Positions 1 through 10,484 of a DNA stretch of 64,000 bases are shown in pieces. Numbering within the stretch: the stretch's first letter is position 1; each line of letters opens with the position of its first letter. Where the stretch lies: NCBI GenBank assembly GCA_033239005.1, contig BSQZ01000025.1:7502501-7566500 (forward strand). The letters are read 5' to 3'. The position numbers were made by a program, and so were the translations under genes. The notes under the pieces are model-generated. The model made no database searches. It was not told where the DNA came from and was given only the letters and a program-made list of their open reading frames with translations. The stretch is from Lamellibrachia satsuma (taxonomy: Eukaryota > Annelida > Polychaeta > Sabellida > Siboglinidae).

Positions 1-250
1 GCCGTCACTGACGTCTCCGTGTTTCCCAGTCCAGCCGTCACTGACGTCTCCATGTTTCCCAGTCACTGACATCTCCATGTTTCCCAGTCCAGCCATCACT
101 GACGTCTCCATGTTTCCCAGTCCAGCCGTCACTGATGTCTCCATGTTTCCCAGTCCAGCCGTCACTGACGTCTCCATGTTTCCCAGTCCAGCCGTCACTG
201 ACGTCTCCATGTTTCCCGGTCCAGCTGTCACTGACGTCTCCATGTTTCCC
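1..250. repeat. 33-bp minisatellite, about 7 copies, runs off the left edge
   Basis: Tandem units of 33 bp built on CCCAGTCCAGCCGTCACTGA followed by CGTCTCCATGTTT. Because 33 is a multiple of three the array is open on both strands, giving spurious short peptides (MFPSPAVTDVS repeats). It lies just upstream of the first SERINC exon in the window, so it is probably intronic. Confidence 0.95.
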
Positions 251-416
251 CTCTCTCACTTACTATTATGACAGATCTTCCCAGATGTAGCCAAGGCGAC
301 AGTTTGTAGCTAACTGACGTTTTTTCTTTGCAGCATTGTTTCACATTTCTCTCTCTCTCTAGGTGCCACAGTTTATCAATGGTAAAATGTACTATACAAC
401 TGATGTTTTCATGCAG

Positions 417-502
417 TATCCGAACCAGCAGCCATAGCCCACTTGGCAAGGTCACTCTCTCAGGGAGCGAACAAACCATCCTTGACTCTGGTGCTGCCGC
501 CG
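417..502 (+). CDS. SERINC: SERINC alternative exon, copy a
   Basis: The acceptor is TTTTCATGCAG ending at 416 and the donor is GTGAGT at 503. It encodes (S)[16 protein letters not shown], then [13 protein letters not shown]. This corresponds to the cytosolic loop SIRTSNN...LTL..DE.TL of vertebrate SERINCs. Length is 86 nt: it needs two bases from the previous exon and leaves one. Confidence 0.9.
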
Positions 503-3500
503 GTGAGTTGTCATGGCAATGGTTTCCATGACAGCATGATCGGCACTGTCATTTCCTTTCCAAGCATGATCATGCGTTATACTTGTTTCGTGTGCTTCTG
601 TTGCCCACTGTGGAATAGCAGTCTAAGATGTGATTTGCAAACAAGGCATGATTTGTTTTATTGTCCTTTACATAGAATCCTGGCAAGGTCTGTTTTGTGG
701 ATCAGTGTTAATTATTTGTGCTTTGGAATCTACAAATATGAAGTAGAAATCATCATGTGTATCAGACTAAGAGCTCTGGTCGAGGGAACATCTTACACTG
801 CTGATTTCTGATGGAATGTTGCTTCATTGTCTCCTCTTGTGCAGTGTACACAGTGTCTAGTGACCAAGCCTCTGCCCCGTCCTCATTATGTATATCACAG
901 CTGCGAACATTCTGTGCATTCAGTGATACATGGTTTGGACACGGTGGTGTAATGAGCAAGGCTTTGTGGCACTTCACAAGTGTGCTTTCATTAACTGTGA
1001 TTGTCCTATCTTGCAGCAAGAGAGAACACTTGTACCTACGTCCATTCAAGTTAAACCACAAAGACGCTGCGGTGTTGTCATCACCTTCCAGCAAATAACG
1101 TTACTCTAAACTTTGACATCCATTCGGGTTTATGTCGACCTGAATCAAGGATCACTATTTTATCTATTTTCCCCATTTTCTGTTTTAGTATTCGCAGTAG
1201 TTCCCAGTCCCAAATGAGCAAATTTATGGGTCCAACTGAGAAAACCATCCTAAGTTCGGGTAGTGGTAAGTTCATGCGGGCTGTACACATCTAACTAACT
1301 GGTGGCATGTTTAATATCTTGTTGTGATTACTTGATGTTGCTATTACTAATATTTGTTTAATAATGTTGGTGCCTTTCTCGTAGAACTGCACATTTTCTG
1401 CTGTGTTCTGATAGTGTGTGTCTTTAACAAGAGTTCTTAGATAGCCAACACGTTGGATTACTTAGTATCTTGTGTTATTGTAATTTCTGTGCCTTGTAGA
1501 AATGCTTGTATTCTGCTATATTCTCATATCGCTGCATGTATTCTGCTATATTAAGTTATTAACATTTATTGCATGCGGTTTTATTATGAGTGCATTGAGT
1601 TCATAGATAGCCCTATGGTCGAGTTTGTATTTGCAGGAAACCTTAGAGGCGGGATATAGGGTTAAGGTTAGATTTTAGGTATAGACTTTCGATTAATACG
1701 CACTCGACTGTCACATTGGGGCTATATTACACGTGTGATAATAATCAGCCTGCCTCTCAGTTTTCATGTGTGAAACAAATACATATTTGTAATTTTGGGT
1801 AAATAAAATATTAATCACCTTGCATATATCATACCATTATCCGAGTGTCACATATAATGATATTGCAGCCCCTGGAAGTTCCTGCTACTAACTAATCATT
1901 ACCTTTTCAATTGCAACATGCTGAAACAGAGGGGCAGGACGGTGCCTTGCTCGGTATGTGTTTTCTTTACCTGACGGCTGTGTTGGCTGCATATGAGAAC
2001 CATGAAGTAGTCTGTCATGCATGAGTGCAGTTCTAACCATGAAGTAGTCTGTCATGCATGAGTGCAGTTCTAACCATGAAGTAGTCTGTCATGCATGAGT
2101 GCAGTTCTAACCATGAAGTAGTCTGTCATGCATGAGTGCAGTTCTAACCATGAAGTAGTCTGTCATGCATGAGTGCAGTTCTAACCATGAAGTAGTCTGT
2201 CATGCATGAGTGCAGTTCTACCCCTTCTCTTATTCATGCCTCTTTCTTTGACTAACATCCTTCCAGGTGGCGGCTCTTGTGTTATCTCTCCTTTCACAAT
2301 CAATCATTCAATTTCTCTGTGAACTGCAGCTCACATTTTTCCTCTGCCAATTGTTTTTTCTTCACCAAAGCATTTTTTACACAATTATCTTTCATTCAAC
2401 AAACAAAAGTTTGTTTGGTATATTTAAAAAAAAAAATTAAATCTTTTTTCAGTATATCTCTGAACAAGCTGTTGTTTCCATATATTTGGCATCTTTAATT
2501 TCCATATTTGTTTTCTGCAAAATGTTGGCCTCACAAATCCGATGGTTCACCTGTAATTATTCTCTGTGTCTGTCTGTACATAGAGTGTATTTATTTAAAA
2601 AAGCACCCATTAACCTGCACTCACAAGGTGACTTGTGTTCCACTTGTACATAGCTGGAGGACACAGCCTTGTCACATAGCTGGAGGATGCAGTCTTGTCA
2701 CATAGCTGGTTTCTCTAGATGTACAGAAGTTGTATTTACCATACGTTCCAACCCTGAGTTGTGCACACCTGTAAGATGGCTAACAGAAGTCCATAAGAAT
2801 GCTAATGCACCCATTAGATTACTTACATATGTTGGTATGTAACACATGCTCAATAGTAGCTCGCCATGCAATGGAAGACATGCTCAATAGTAGCTCGCCA
2901 TGCAATGGAACACATGCTCAATAGTAGCTCGCCATGCAATGGAAGACATGCTCAATAGTAGCTCGCCATGCAATGGAAGACATGCTCAATAGTAGCTCGC
3001 CATGCAATGGAAGACATGCTCAATAGTAGCTCGCCATGCAATGGAAGACATGCTCAATAGTAGCTCGCCATGCAATGGAACACATGCTCAATAGTAGCTC
3101 GCCATGCAATGGAAGACATGCTCAATAGTAGCTCGCCATGCAATGGAAGACATGCTCAATAGTAGCTCGCCATGCAATGGAACACATGCTCAATAGTAGC
3201 TCGCCATGCAATGGAAGACATGCTCAATAGTAGCTCGCCATGCAATGGAAGACATGCTCAATAGTAGCTCGCCATGCAATGGAAGACATGCTCAATAGTA
3301 GCTCGCCATGCAATGGAATACATGCTCAATAGTAGCTCGCCATGCAATGGAAGACATTGATTGGATCTCATCAGTCTTTGGCGCTGCTGACTGCACAAAT
3401 CTAAAAAATACTCATGAGAGTCATTCTTCGGACGTATTTTGAACTGATGCCATATTATTTACATGCCATCTCACAAGTTATTTATCATGTCCACTGTACA

Positions 3501-5988
3501 AACGGGGCCAATGGCCACTGTAACGAGAGGTACGTACAGGACCCTCATTCATGTCCACTGTAACGAGAAGTACAAACAGGGCCCCCCATTCAGGTCCACT
3601 GTAACGAGAAGTACAAACAGGGCCCCATTCAGGTCCACTGTAATGAGAAGTACAAACAGGGCCCCCCATTCAGGTCCACTGTAACGAGAAGTACAAACAG
3701 GGCCCCCATTCAGGTCCACTGTAATGAGAAGTACAAACAGGGCCCCCCATCCAGGTCCACTGGAACGAGAAATACAGACACGGTCCCCATTCATGTCCAC
3801 CATAATGTGAAGACATTGTAGCCATTATTGTGTTTCAAACCTGCTATGTGTACAAGACTGGCGCTCCACCATATGTGTGTATGCAAGCACATGCATGTAT
3901 GCATGCACATGCATGTATGCAAGCACATGCATGTATGCATGCACACGCATGTATGCTTGCACACGCATGTATGCATGCACACGCATGTATGCTTGATGTT
4001 TGTTAACGTAGCATGGCTTTGTGCATCTCAGTGTTATGACGAGTGCCAAGGCAGACAAACTAGGAGTGCTGACTGAAAATGTGTATTACGTCGGTGAGTT
4101 AATATTTAAGGAAGGACATTGTGGCTTGAAATGTTGAACTGGATATCATGTAGCCATGTAGGGCTAACGTTATTCTGAAATATGCTCTACCAATTGCAAG
4201 TTAGGTATTATTTCATTGTTTCAAGAATGCATAATTTTAGCAGAAGTCATATATGTAATCTATGTATATGAATAGAACTTATATTTGCTGATCAGTTTGG
4301 CACACAAGAAATGAATGCAGGAAGATGGCCATGTTTTGGATGCCTGTGATTAACTAGGTAGCATCTTTCATTGGGTCAGAATACTATTTATATATAGTTT
4401 CATAGTTAATTGATGATATGTCTTGAGCCAGCTTACATTTGTAACAAACACCACAACAATATGAAGTAAACTCCATAATGATAGGAAGTAAACTCTACAA
4501 TGATAGGAAGTAAACACCACAACAATAGGAAGTAAACACCTCAACAATAAGAAGTAAACACCACAACAATAGGAAGTAAACTCCAAAATGATAGGAAGTA
4601 AACACCACAACAATAAGAAGTAAACACCACAACAATAGGAAGTAAACTCCACAATGATAGGAAGTAAACACCACAACAATAGGAAGTAAACACCACAACA
4701 ATAAGAAGTAAGCACCACAACAATAGGAAGTAAACACCACAATGATAGGAAGTAAACACCACAACGATAGGAAGTAAACACCACAACAATAAGAAGTAAA
4801 CACCACAACAATAGGAAGTAAACTCCACAATGATAGGAAGTAAACACCACAACAATAGGAAGTAAACACTGCAACGATAGGAAGTAAACACCACAACAAT
4901 AAGAAGTAAACACCACAACAATAGGAAGTAAACTCCACAATGATAGGAAGTAAACACCACAACGATAGGAAGTAAACACCACAACAATAAGAAGTAAACA
5001 CCACAACAATAGGAAGTAAACTCCACAATGATAGGAAGTAAACACCACAACAATAGGAAGTAAACACCGCAACGATAGGAAGTAAACACCGCAATGATAG
5101 GAAGTAAACACCACATCAATAGGAACTAAACATTTCTGCACCAAACAAAAATAATACATTAAATTATGTAAATATTATAATCATATCCAAACGGAATTAT
5201 CACATTAGTAACAGTATGACCTATTTCTTTAGTATCGTGACATCAGACCGTTATGTGTGTGTCACTTTGTAACTACGTTAGTGTTGATTGCACTCGCTAG
5301 GTGGTTCGTCGGACGAGGAAAGTGACAAGAAGGTTTGGGATGACGAGGAGGAGGGCGTCTCTTACAACTACAGCTTCTTTCACTTCATGTTCGTCATCGC
5401 ATCACTCTACGTCATGATGACACTGACACACTGGTACAAGTAAGTAAGGGTTTGTCTCAAACATCCACTGTCACTCGACATGTTGTCATTCGACATCCTT
5501 CTGATGCATCAGCCAGTATAACTTGTTTATGTTAATCATAAACTCCCTCAGTGTTATCAGTGACATTGATATACTTATATGTATAACTTGTTTATGTTAA
5601 TCATAAACTCCCTCAATGTTATCAGTGACATTGATATACTTATATGTATATCTTTTTTCTTCATGGTGTTTCCCAACATAATGTAAACTGACTTTTTATG
5701 TAGTAATTTCATCATATTTACAAAACTAAAACTACTTTTGTTATCGTTTTGGCTGATGCCTTTCAAATCTTTTATTTGGAAGGACAGCCGGCTAGTTTGT
5801 TATGTCACACGACACATCCGGTTAACAGTGGCTTGTGTTTCTCTTGCAGACCGGCGTCCGACCTGAAAGGCTTGAACATGAACGAGCCAGCGATGTGGGT
5901 GAAGATCGCATCTAGCTGGGTCTGTGTTCTCATCTACATGTGGACACTGGCGGCGCCACTAGTCCTCAGCGACCGAGAGTTCAACTAG
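417..5988 (+). CDS. SERINC: SERINC (serine incorporator / TMS1 family), 3' part of gene
   Basis: This is the C-terminal part of a multipass membrane protein of the SERINC family (lipid scramblase-like; proposed serine incorporation into membrane lipids). Exons: 417-502 or 1189-1265 (alternatives), a possible 24-nt exon 1930-1953, then 5301-5439 and 5850-5988. The joined peptide reads [12 protein letters not shown].., then [45 protein letters not shown], and ends with [20 protein letters not shown] and SDREFN-stop. These are the hallmark last two membrane helices of the family. All junctions are GT-AG and keep phase. Human paralogues share the SIRTS, YSFFHF and PLVL.(N)R(D)F motifs. Upstream exons lie outside the window on the left. 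Which vertebrate paralogue it matches cannot be said. Confidence 0.95.
503..1188 (+). other. SERINC intron between the two alternative exons
   Basis: Non-coding stretch with no tandem array. Small open frames here have no codon structure or family match. CAG sites near 844 and 1016 were checked and do not lead into SERINC-like sequence. Confidence 0.6.
1189..1265 (+). CDS. SERINC: SERINC alternative exon, copy b
   Basis: The acceptor is TTTTCTGTTTTAG ending at 1188, with a strong pyrimidine tract; the donor is GTAAGT at 1266. It encodes (S)[14 protein letters not shown], then [12 protein letters not shown], a clear homologue of the exon at 417-502 (SIRxSSxS...K.......E.TIL.SG..G). Length is 77 nt with the same entry and exit phases as copy a. 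Joining both in one mRNA would break the frame, so the two should be mutually exclusive. Confidence 0.88.
1930..1953 (+). CDS. SERINC: Candidate 24-nt SERINC microexon
   Basis: AAACAG ends at 1929 and the donor GTATGTG begins at 1954. In the phase left by either alternative exon it would encode EGQDGALL, followed by [11 protein letters not shown] from 5301. Being 24 nt it keeps frame in or out. The acceptor has a weak pyrimidine tract, so this is a guess that needs transcripts. Confidence 0.4.
1999..2221. repeat. 37-bp minisatellite, 6 copies
   Basis: Near-identical head-to-tail units ACCATGAAGTAGTCTGTCAT + GCATGAGTGCAGTTCTA, inside the SERINC intron. The high identity suggests recent expansion. 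Confidence 0.95.
2843..3356. repeat. 34-bp minisatellite, about 15 copies
   Basis: Units ACATGCTCAATAGTAGCTCG + CCATGCAATGGAAG, almost invariant; the main variation is GAAG/GAAC/GAAT at the unit end. In the SERINC intron. Confidence 0.95.
3540..3805. repeat. About 39-bp minisatellite, 6-7 copies
   Basis: Units around GTCCACTGTAACGAGAAGTA + CAAACAGGGCCCCCATTCAG, differing in the C-run length. Short frames across it on both strands are repeat artefacts. Confidence 0.9.
3868..3992. repeat. ATGCATGCACRY-type short tandem repeat
   Basis: Alternating purine-pyrimidine repeat of GCATGTATGCATGCACACGC type. This composition can adopt Z-DNA. Confidence 0.9.
4443..5130. repeat. 22-bp minisatellite, about 31 copies
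   Basis: Units AACACCACAACAATAGGAAG + TA with CTCCACAATG and GCAACG variants arranged in a higher-order pattern. The minus strand has no stop in any of the three frames, giving three overlapping long but meaningless ORFs (263, 199 and 192 aa; F-T-S-Y-C-C-G-V-Y repeats). Confidence 0.95.
5301..5439 (+). CDS. SERINC: SERINC penultimate coding exon
   Basis: The acceptor is CGCTAG ending at 5300 and the donor is GTAAGTAAG at 5440. It encodes [19 protein letters not shown], then [20 protein letters not shown] and TLTHWYK. This is an acidic cytosolic linker followed by a membrane helix, the most conserved block of the family. Phase in is one base; phase out is two. Confidence 0.96.
5513..5650. repeat. 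Tandem duplication of about 70 bp (two copies)
   Basis: TATAACTTGTTTATGTTAAT...TGACATTGATATACTTATATG occurs twice head-to-tail inside the last SERINC intron. Confidence 0.9.
5850..5988 (+). CDS. SERINC: SERINC last coding exon with stop
   Basis: The acceptor CTCTTGCAG ends at 5849. It encodes (K)[13 protein letters not shown], then [32 protein letters not shown] and a TAG stop at 5986-5988. This last membrane helix and short C-terminal tail match the family end exactly. Confidence 0.96.
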
Positions 5989-7500
5989 TGGTGGACATCT
6001 ATAGTAAGGACAGCTACGTATGCGGAGTGATGGTCACACCCAGATAGAACTGTCACAGGACAAGTTGACACAGATGCGATCGGACATTGCAGACTTAATC
6101 ACGAGTTTTCGTGCTTGTAGTCTTATGTAACGTTCTCATTCTGCATTCGATATACAGAACACACTTCCATTAGCGATCACTCTGTAATATATGGAGCTCT
6201 GTGCTCTGATTACCTCAGCTAATTCTTGTACAGTTTTGGCCTGTGGCTTGAGTGGTAAATGTTCTTCAAAATTTTATTTATTCAGTTGATGAGTTTTGGT
6301 GATGGAAAGTTTACTGCCATTTTTAATGAAACCAGGTGGTTAGACAATGAATAATGCCAATGGAGACGATGGTGGTTGTGTTATTTGGCGGGTTTGCTAC
6401 ATTGCTTACAAGTTTATAATAACAGGTATGGCAGTGTACTCTTACTGTACCTAATGTAGTGAAAGATCATCAAACTCATGATTAGAATAATCAATGGTGA
6501 TGAAGGGATAGTGGAATGTTTAATTAAAATTTAAGAGCTGCTTAAACCAACTTTTAATCCTTACAAAATAGGGTTGTTTGTTCAACTCTTCTGAAACAGT
6601 TTCAGGAAGATTTATCTTGTGTGTAACAGAGTAACTCGACCTTTGAGAAGAAAATATTAGAAAGGTCAGGTCTTTATTTCAACAACAACAATACAACACA
6701 AAAAATAGCCAAACAAAAAATATAAACCACTGTCTTGATGTAGTCATTCATATGCATTCATGCTGCTCCTTAAATTTGATTAAACCAATTAATGAAATTA
6801 CATATTTTGCCTAATAACTTAAAAATGTATATATGCTGCTGTACCTAATTTCAAAATGTTTAGGTTTAAATTAAATGTTGCAATAACTTCATTAATGCCA
6901 CAAAGTAGTAGTCTATCTTTTCAAAGTAGAATCTTCTTAGCATTGTTTTGTGCCTCCTCTTGTAGCTTAGAAAGGGATTTTAACAATTTGCATTTCCAGA
7001 AGTATTTATGAAGAAAAAGAAACAGTCACTTGTAAATGTGTATAGTATGTACCATAGAAGCTTGTTACACTAATTAAACTATACGGGCTTGGTGAAACCA
7101 GTAAAACAAATTTATTACAAATTGGCAGAGAACCGTCCATGGTCCCGTCTAGTTTTCTATATAAGTATACATATATCTTGTCACAATGAAGGGTACTAAA
7201 AGAAACTGAAACATAAATGTTCAAATACTCCCCTGTACAGACTTAATTGACACCAGTCTACATTCTTATGTAGATGAATTCCGGCTAGTAGTAAAACCGT
7301 TATCAGCATTTTGATTAAATGTGATTTAGCATTGGGATATGTTCTAATCTTAGTTATATAGTGAATGCTAATTAGTATTGTTTAAGCATGTCATATTTGT
7401 GTACAATGCTTAATGAACAATCATGATATCAATATTGTATTGTCAAACCTGCCGAAATTAAAGAAATTGGTTGATGATTATAGCATGAGATTACAGGAGT
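5989..7500 (+). other. SERINC 3' UTR and intergenic DNA
   Basis: AT-rich, no gene seen on either strand. It must contain the SERINC 3' UTR, but no polyadenylation signal stands out convincingly. Confidence 0.5.
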
Positions 7501-7527
7501 GTTTTATTACACTTTGTTTTTGTGTTC

Positions 7528-7830
7528 AGTACATTACTGGGACGGGATGAAGCAGGACACTTGGTCGTGTTCAGTACATTACTGGGACGGGATGAAGCGT
7601 AACACTTGGTCGTGTTCAGGACATTACTGGAACGGGATGAAGCAGGACACTTGGTCGTGTTCAGGACATTACTGGAATGGGATGAAGCAGGACACTTGGT
7701 CGTGTTCAGTTCATTACTGGGACGGGATGAAGCAGGACACTTGGTCGTGTTCAGTTCATTACTGGGACGGGATGAAGCAGGACACTTGGTCGTGTTCAGT
7801 TCATTACTGGGACGGGATGAAGCAGGATGA
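7528..7830. repeat. 45-bp minisatellite, 7 copies
   Basis: Units CATTACTGGGACGGGATGAA + GCAGGACACTTGGTCGTGTT + CAGTA. Period 45 is divisible by three, so both strands stay open (repeat-encoded peptides only). Confidence 0.95.
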
Positions 7831-8000
7831 AGCAATACTGTCTACTGAAATACACAGAAATACATTTAATATTTTATTGTTTGCTTACAGTGGATTTCTT
7901 TTCCAGAATCTCCAACAAATTGGTAATTGTGACAGCAAAATTCAATAAAATATCATTAAACATTGCAGTGGGAAATCCTGAGTTATATATTGAATACACA

Positions 8001-8931
8001 CAAGATTTTAACAAGATTGCCATCCCAAACAACAAGTTCCAGATGGCAAGTGGACAAGGAAGCCATTGTCTTATCGAGAGTCCAACAATTTTCTCATCTT
8101 GGTGTAGCTCGCCCTTATCAGATATCTGTCAATTCTATTTTTAAACATGTTCACACTACTAGCATTAACACAATCATTTGGCAGTTTGTTCCATTCATTT
8201 ATCACCCTCTGTGAGAAAGAGTACTTTCTCATGTCCAACCTACACTGCTTCTTAACTAATGCTGCTTTGTGTCCTCCGGTTCTACTGCCTTCTTTAAGTT
8301 TGAAGAACATGTTCCTATCAACACCTTCATAACCGTTCACTATTTTAAACACTTCTATTTGGTCTCCTCTTAGTCTCCTGGTCTCTAGTGTTGTCAAACC
8401 ACATTGTAATAAGCTAATGTTTCTCAATTCTGGAATCATTTTAGTTGCTCTTCATTGTATTCTTTCTAGCTTGTCGATGTCCTTTTTACGATACGGCCTC
8501 CATGCTTGAATACAATATTCCAAATGTGGTCTAACTATTGCTGTGTACAGGGGTACAATTAGCTGTTTCTCCTTATACATGATAGTTCTCCTAATTAGCC
8601 CTAGAATTTGATTTCCTTTCGAAGCAGCAATCCCACATTGCTCTGAAACTTTCATGTCAGCACTAAGTGTTACTCCTAAGTCCTTTTCTTGTGTGGTTCT
8701 ACCTAGTACAGCATCCCCCATTTTATATTTTTCGTCCATGTTTCCATGTCCTATGTGTATACATTTACACTTCCCAAAATTGAATAACATTTGCCATTTT
8801 TCTGACCATTTAACTAGTTTATTTAGATCATCCTGTAAACTTTGTTTATCTGTATCATTAGTAACCTTTCTGAATACTTTTGTGTCATCTGCAAATTTCA
8901 GTACTTTGCTAGATATGTCATCTTCCAAATC

Positions 8932-8991
<60 letters not shown>

Positions 8992-9550
8992 GTATAGGGC
9001 ATAATACTGATCCCTGTGGTACCCCACTCAAAACAGATTTCCAGTTTGAAACCTCACCATCTACTATTACTCTGTCTTCTGTGTGTAAGCCACTTTTCTA
9101 TTCAGTTGATTACATCATTACCTATACCATGGGCTTTTAGTTTAAGTAACAATCTTTGATGTGGCACTTTATCAAAAGCTTTCTGAAAATCTAAGTAGAC
9201 AACATCCACTGGTGACCTGTCATCTGCCCGCTTTGTAATTTCTTCCAAAAAACAAGAGATTGGTTAGACATGACCTTGCTTTTAGGAACCCATGTTGAGA
9301 TGTATTTATTAATTTACAATTCCACCACGTGGCTTCTAATTAATGTTTCGAGTAATTTACATACAACTGATGTTAGACTCACTGGTCTGTAATTTTCTGG
9401 CTTGTTCCTCGATCCCTTCTTAAATAGCGGCATAATGTTTGCTTTTTTCCATTCTGAAGGAACTATTCCTTCTTCTAGTGACAAGTTAAACAATTTTGCA
9501 AGTGGTGTACTAATTTGCTCAACAATTTCCTTAAGCAATTTCCTTATCTT
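8001..9550 (-). mobile_element. CR1-type LINE, 5'-truncated copy (3' half of RT)
   Basis: Read on minus, conceptual RT pieces are visible. There is a putative-thumb segment ([59 protein letters not shown]) and a C-terminal part ([35 protein letters not shown]). Near 9314-9538 there is an upstream RT block ([31 protein letters not shown]). Frames are interrupted by stops and by a (TA)n expansion at 8937-8982. The 3' end is at about 8001 with the tail ATCTTGTTAAAATCTTG. It is a dead copy of the same subfamily as the minus copies at 29.8 kb and 34.5 kb. Confidence 0.9.
8937..8982. repeat. (TA)n microsatellite inside the LINE
   Basis: About 22 TA dinucleotides at the place where the RT ORF encodes FLIYINDL. 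Confidence 0.95.
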
Positions 9551-9563
9551 TCATCTTCTTAAT

Positions 9564-9612
9564 TTTCACACACACACACACGCACACATATATATATATA
9601 TATATATACATA
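9564..9612. repeat. (CA)n(TA)n microsatellite
   Basis: CACACACACACACGCACACA followed by a TATATA run, at the 5' break of the LINE. Confidence 0.95.
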
Positions 9613-9613
9613 T

Positions 9614-9790
9614 ACAGTTGAACCTCACTTTGCAGTCACGTCAGTAATACAGCCACCGCGTCATAATGGTCATCCTAGGACAGTCCCAAATTATTTCCAT
9701 AACTGAAGTACAAGACATAGTCCTGCTAACATAGTCACCTCTGTATTCATGTCACTGGCACAGTTCTATAGTGAGGTTCCACTCTATAAT
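9614..9790. mobile_element. Short pogo/Tigger-like MITE
   Basis: About 175 bp with inverted ends: left CAGTTGAACCTCACT, right AGTGAGGTTCCACTC. TA dinucleotides lie outside each end, as expected for Tc1/mariner superfamily elements. The start CAGTTGAACCTC is typical of pogo/Tigger ends. No coding capacity. Confidence 0.7.
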
Positions 9791-10484
9791 TATATACGTT
9801 TTTACATGTAAACAAACAACATTCGAGTCCATTTTTATTGGCAACTTTCTTATTGTTCCAAAATCATTAAGTGCTGCTACATAAAAAATTAAACCTGTCT
9901 TATAAATGCATATAATATCAAACCTATCAAGAAACTACACATGAAAAGTGTCCACACTGACACGCCAAGCCAAAACAAACAAAACAAAGACATACACAAA
10001 GGAAACACCTAGATTATTAATTATTACACAAATTACCCATAATGCATGCTCACAAATAACCACAAACTCCTGTTGGACTGTTTGGAGTATAATCAAATAG
10101 CTCACTGATATTGCTATTATTGTCAAATAATAAGTTGAGAATAAAAAATGTATGTCCATTTTTCCATTCAGTACAACTTTAATGACACTGATGTGCTGAT
10201 AAGATACTTACATGTTGTGAGGATTCAAACAGAAGGATTTGTCTCAGTCAGCTAAGCACCACTCCACACGGTCTCACTGATCAAGGTCCATCAGCACCAT
10301 AATGACACCAGCCGGTGGTTCTTTGGTTCTGAGAACAGTCTTGTTACTTTAGCTACTTAACATTTTTTGTATGTGCATCTCCTCGTAGATCAACTATTAA
10401 CTATGCTTACAGTATTACAACCCTCGCTACAAGTCTACAGTCTCATTGTGAGTTATGTGGTTTTTCAACATTTGCAGCACCAAT
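9791..10484. other. Intergenic DNA and 3' UTR of the zinc-finger gene
   Basis: AT-rich without recognisable genes. The part next to 10484 should be the 3' UTR of the minus-strand ZNF800-like gene. Confidence 0.5.

Noticed and set aside
1999..3356. CRISPR-like look of the regular 37-bp and 34-bp repeats
   Set aside because: Units are directly adjacent with no unique spacers, and the DNA is animal nuclear; these are minisatellites.
4021..4096. Possible extra SERINC exon between CATCTCAG and GTGAGT
   Set aside because: In the required phase it hits TGA at once, and the other frames do not resemble the family.
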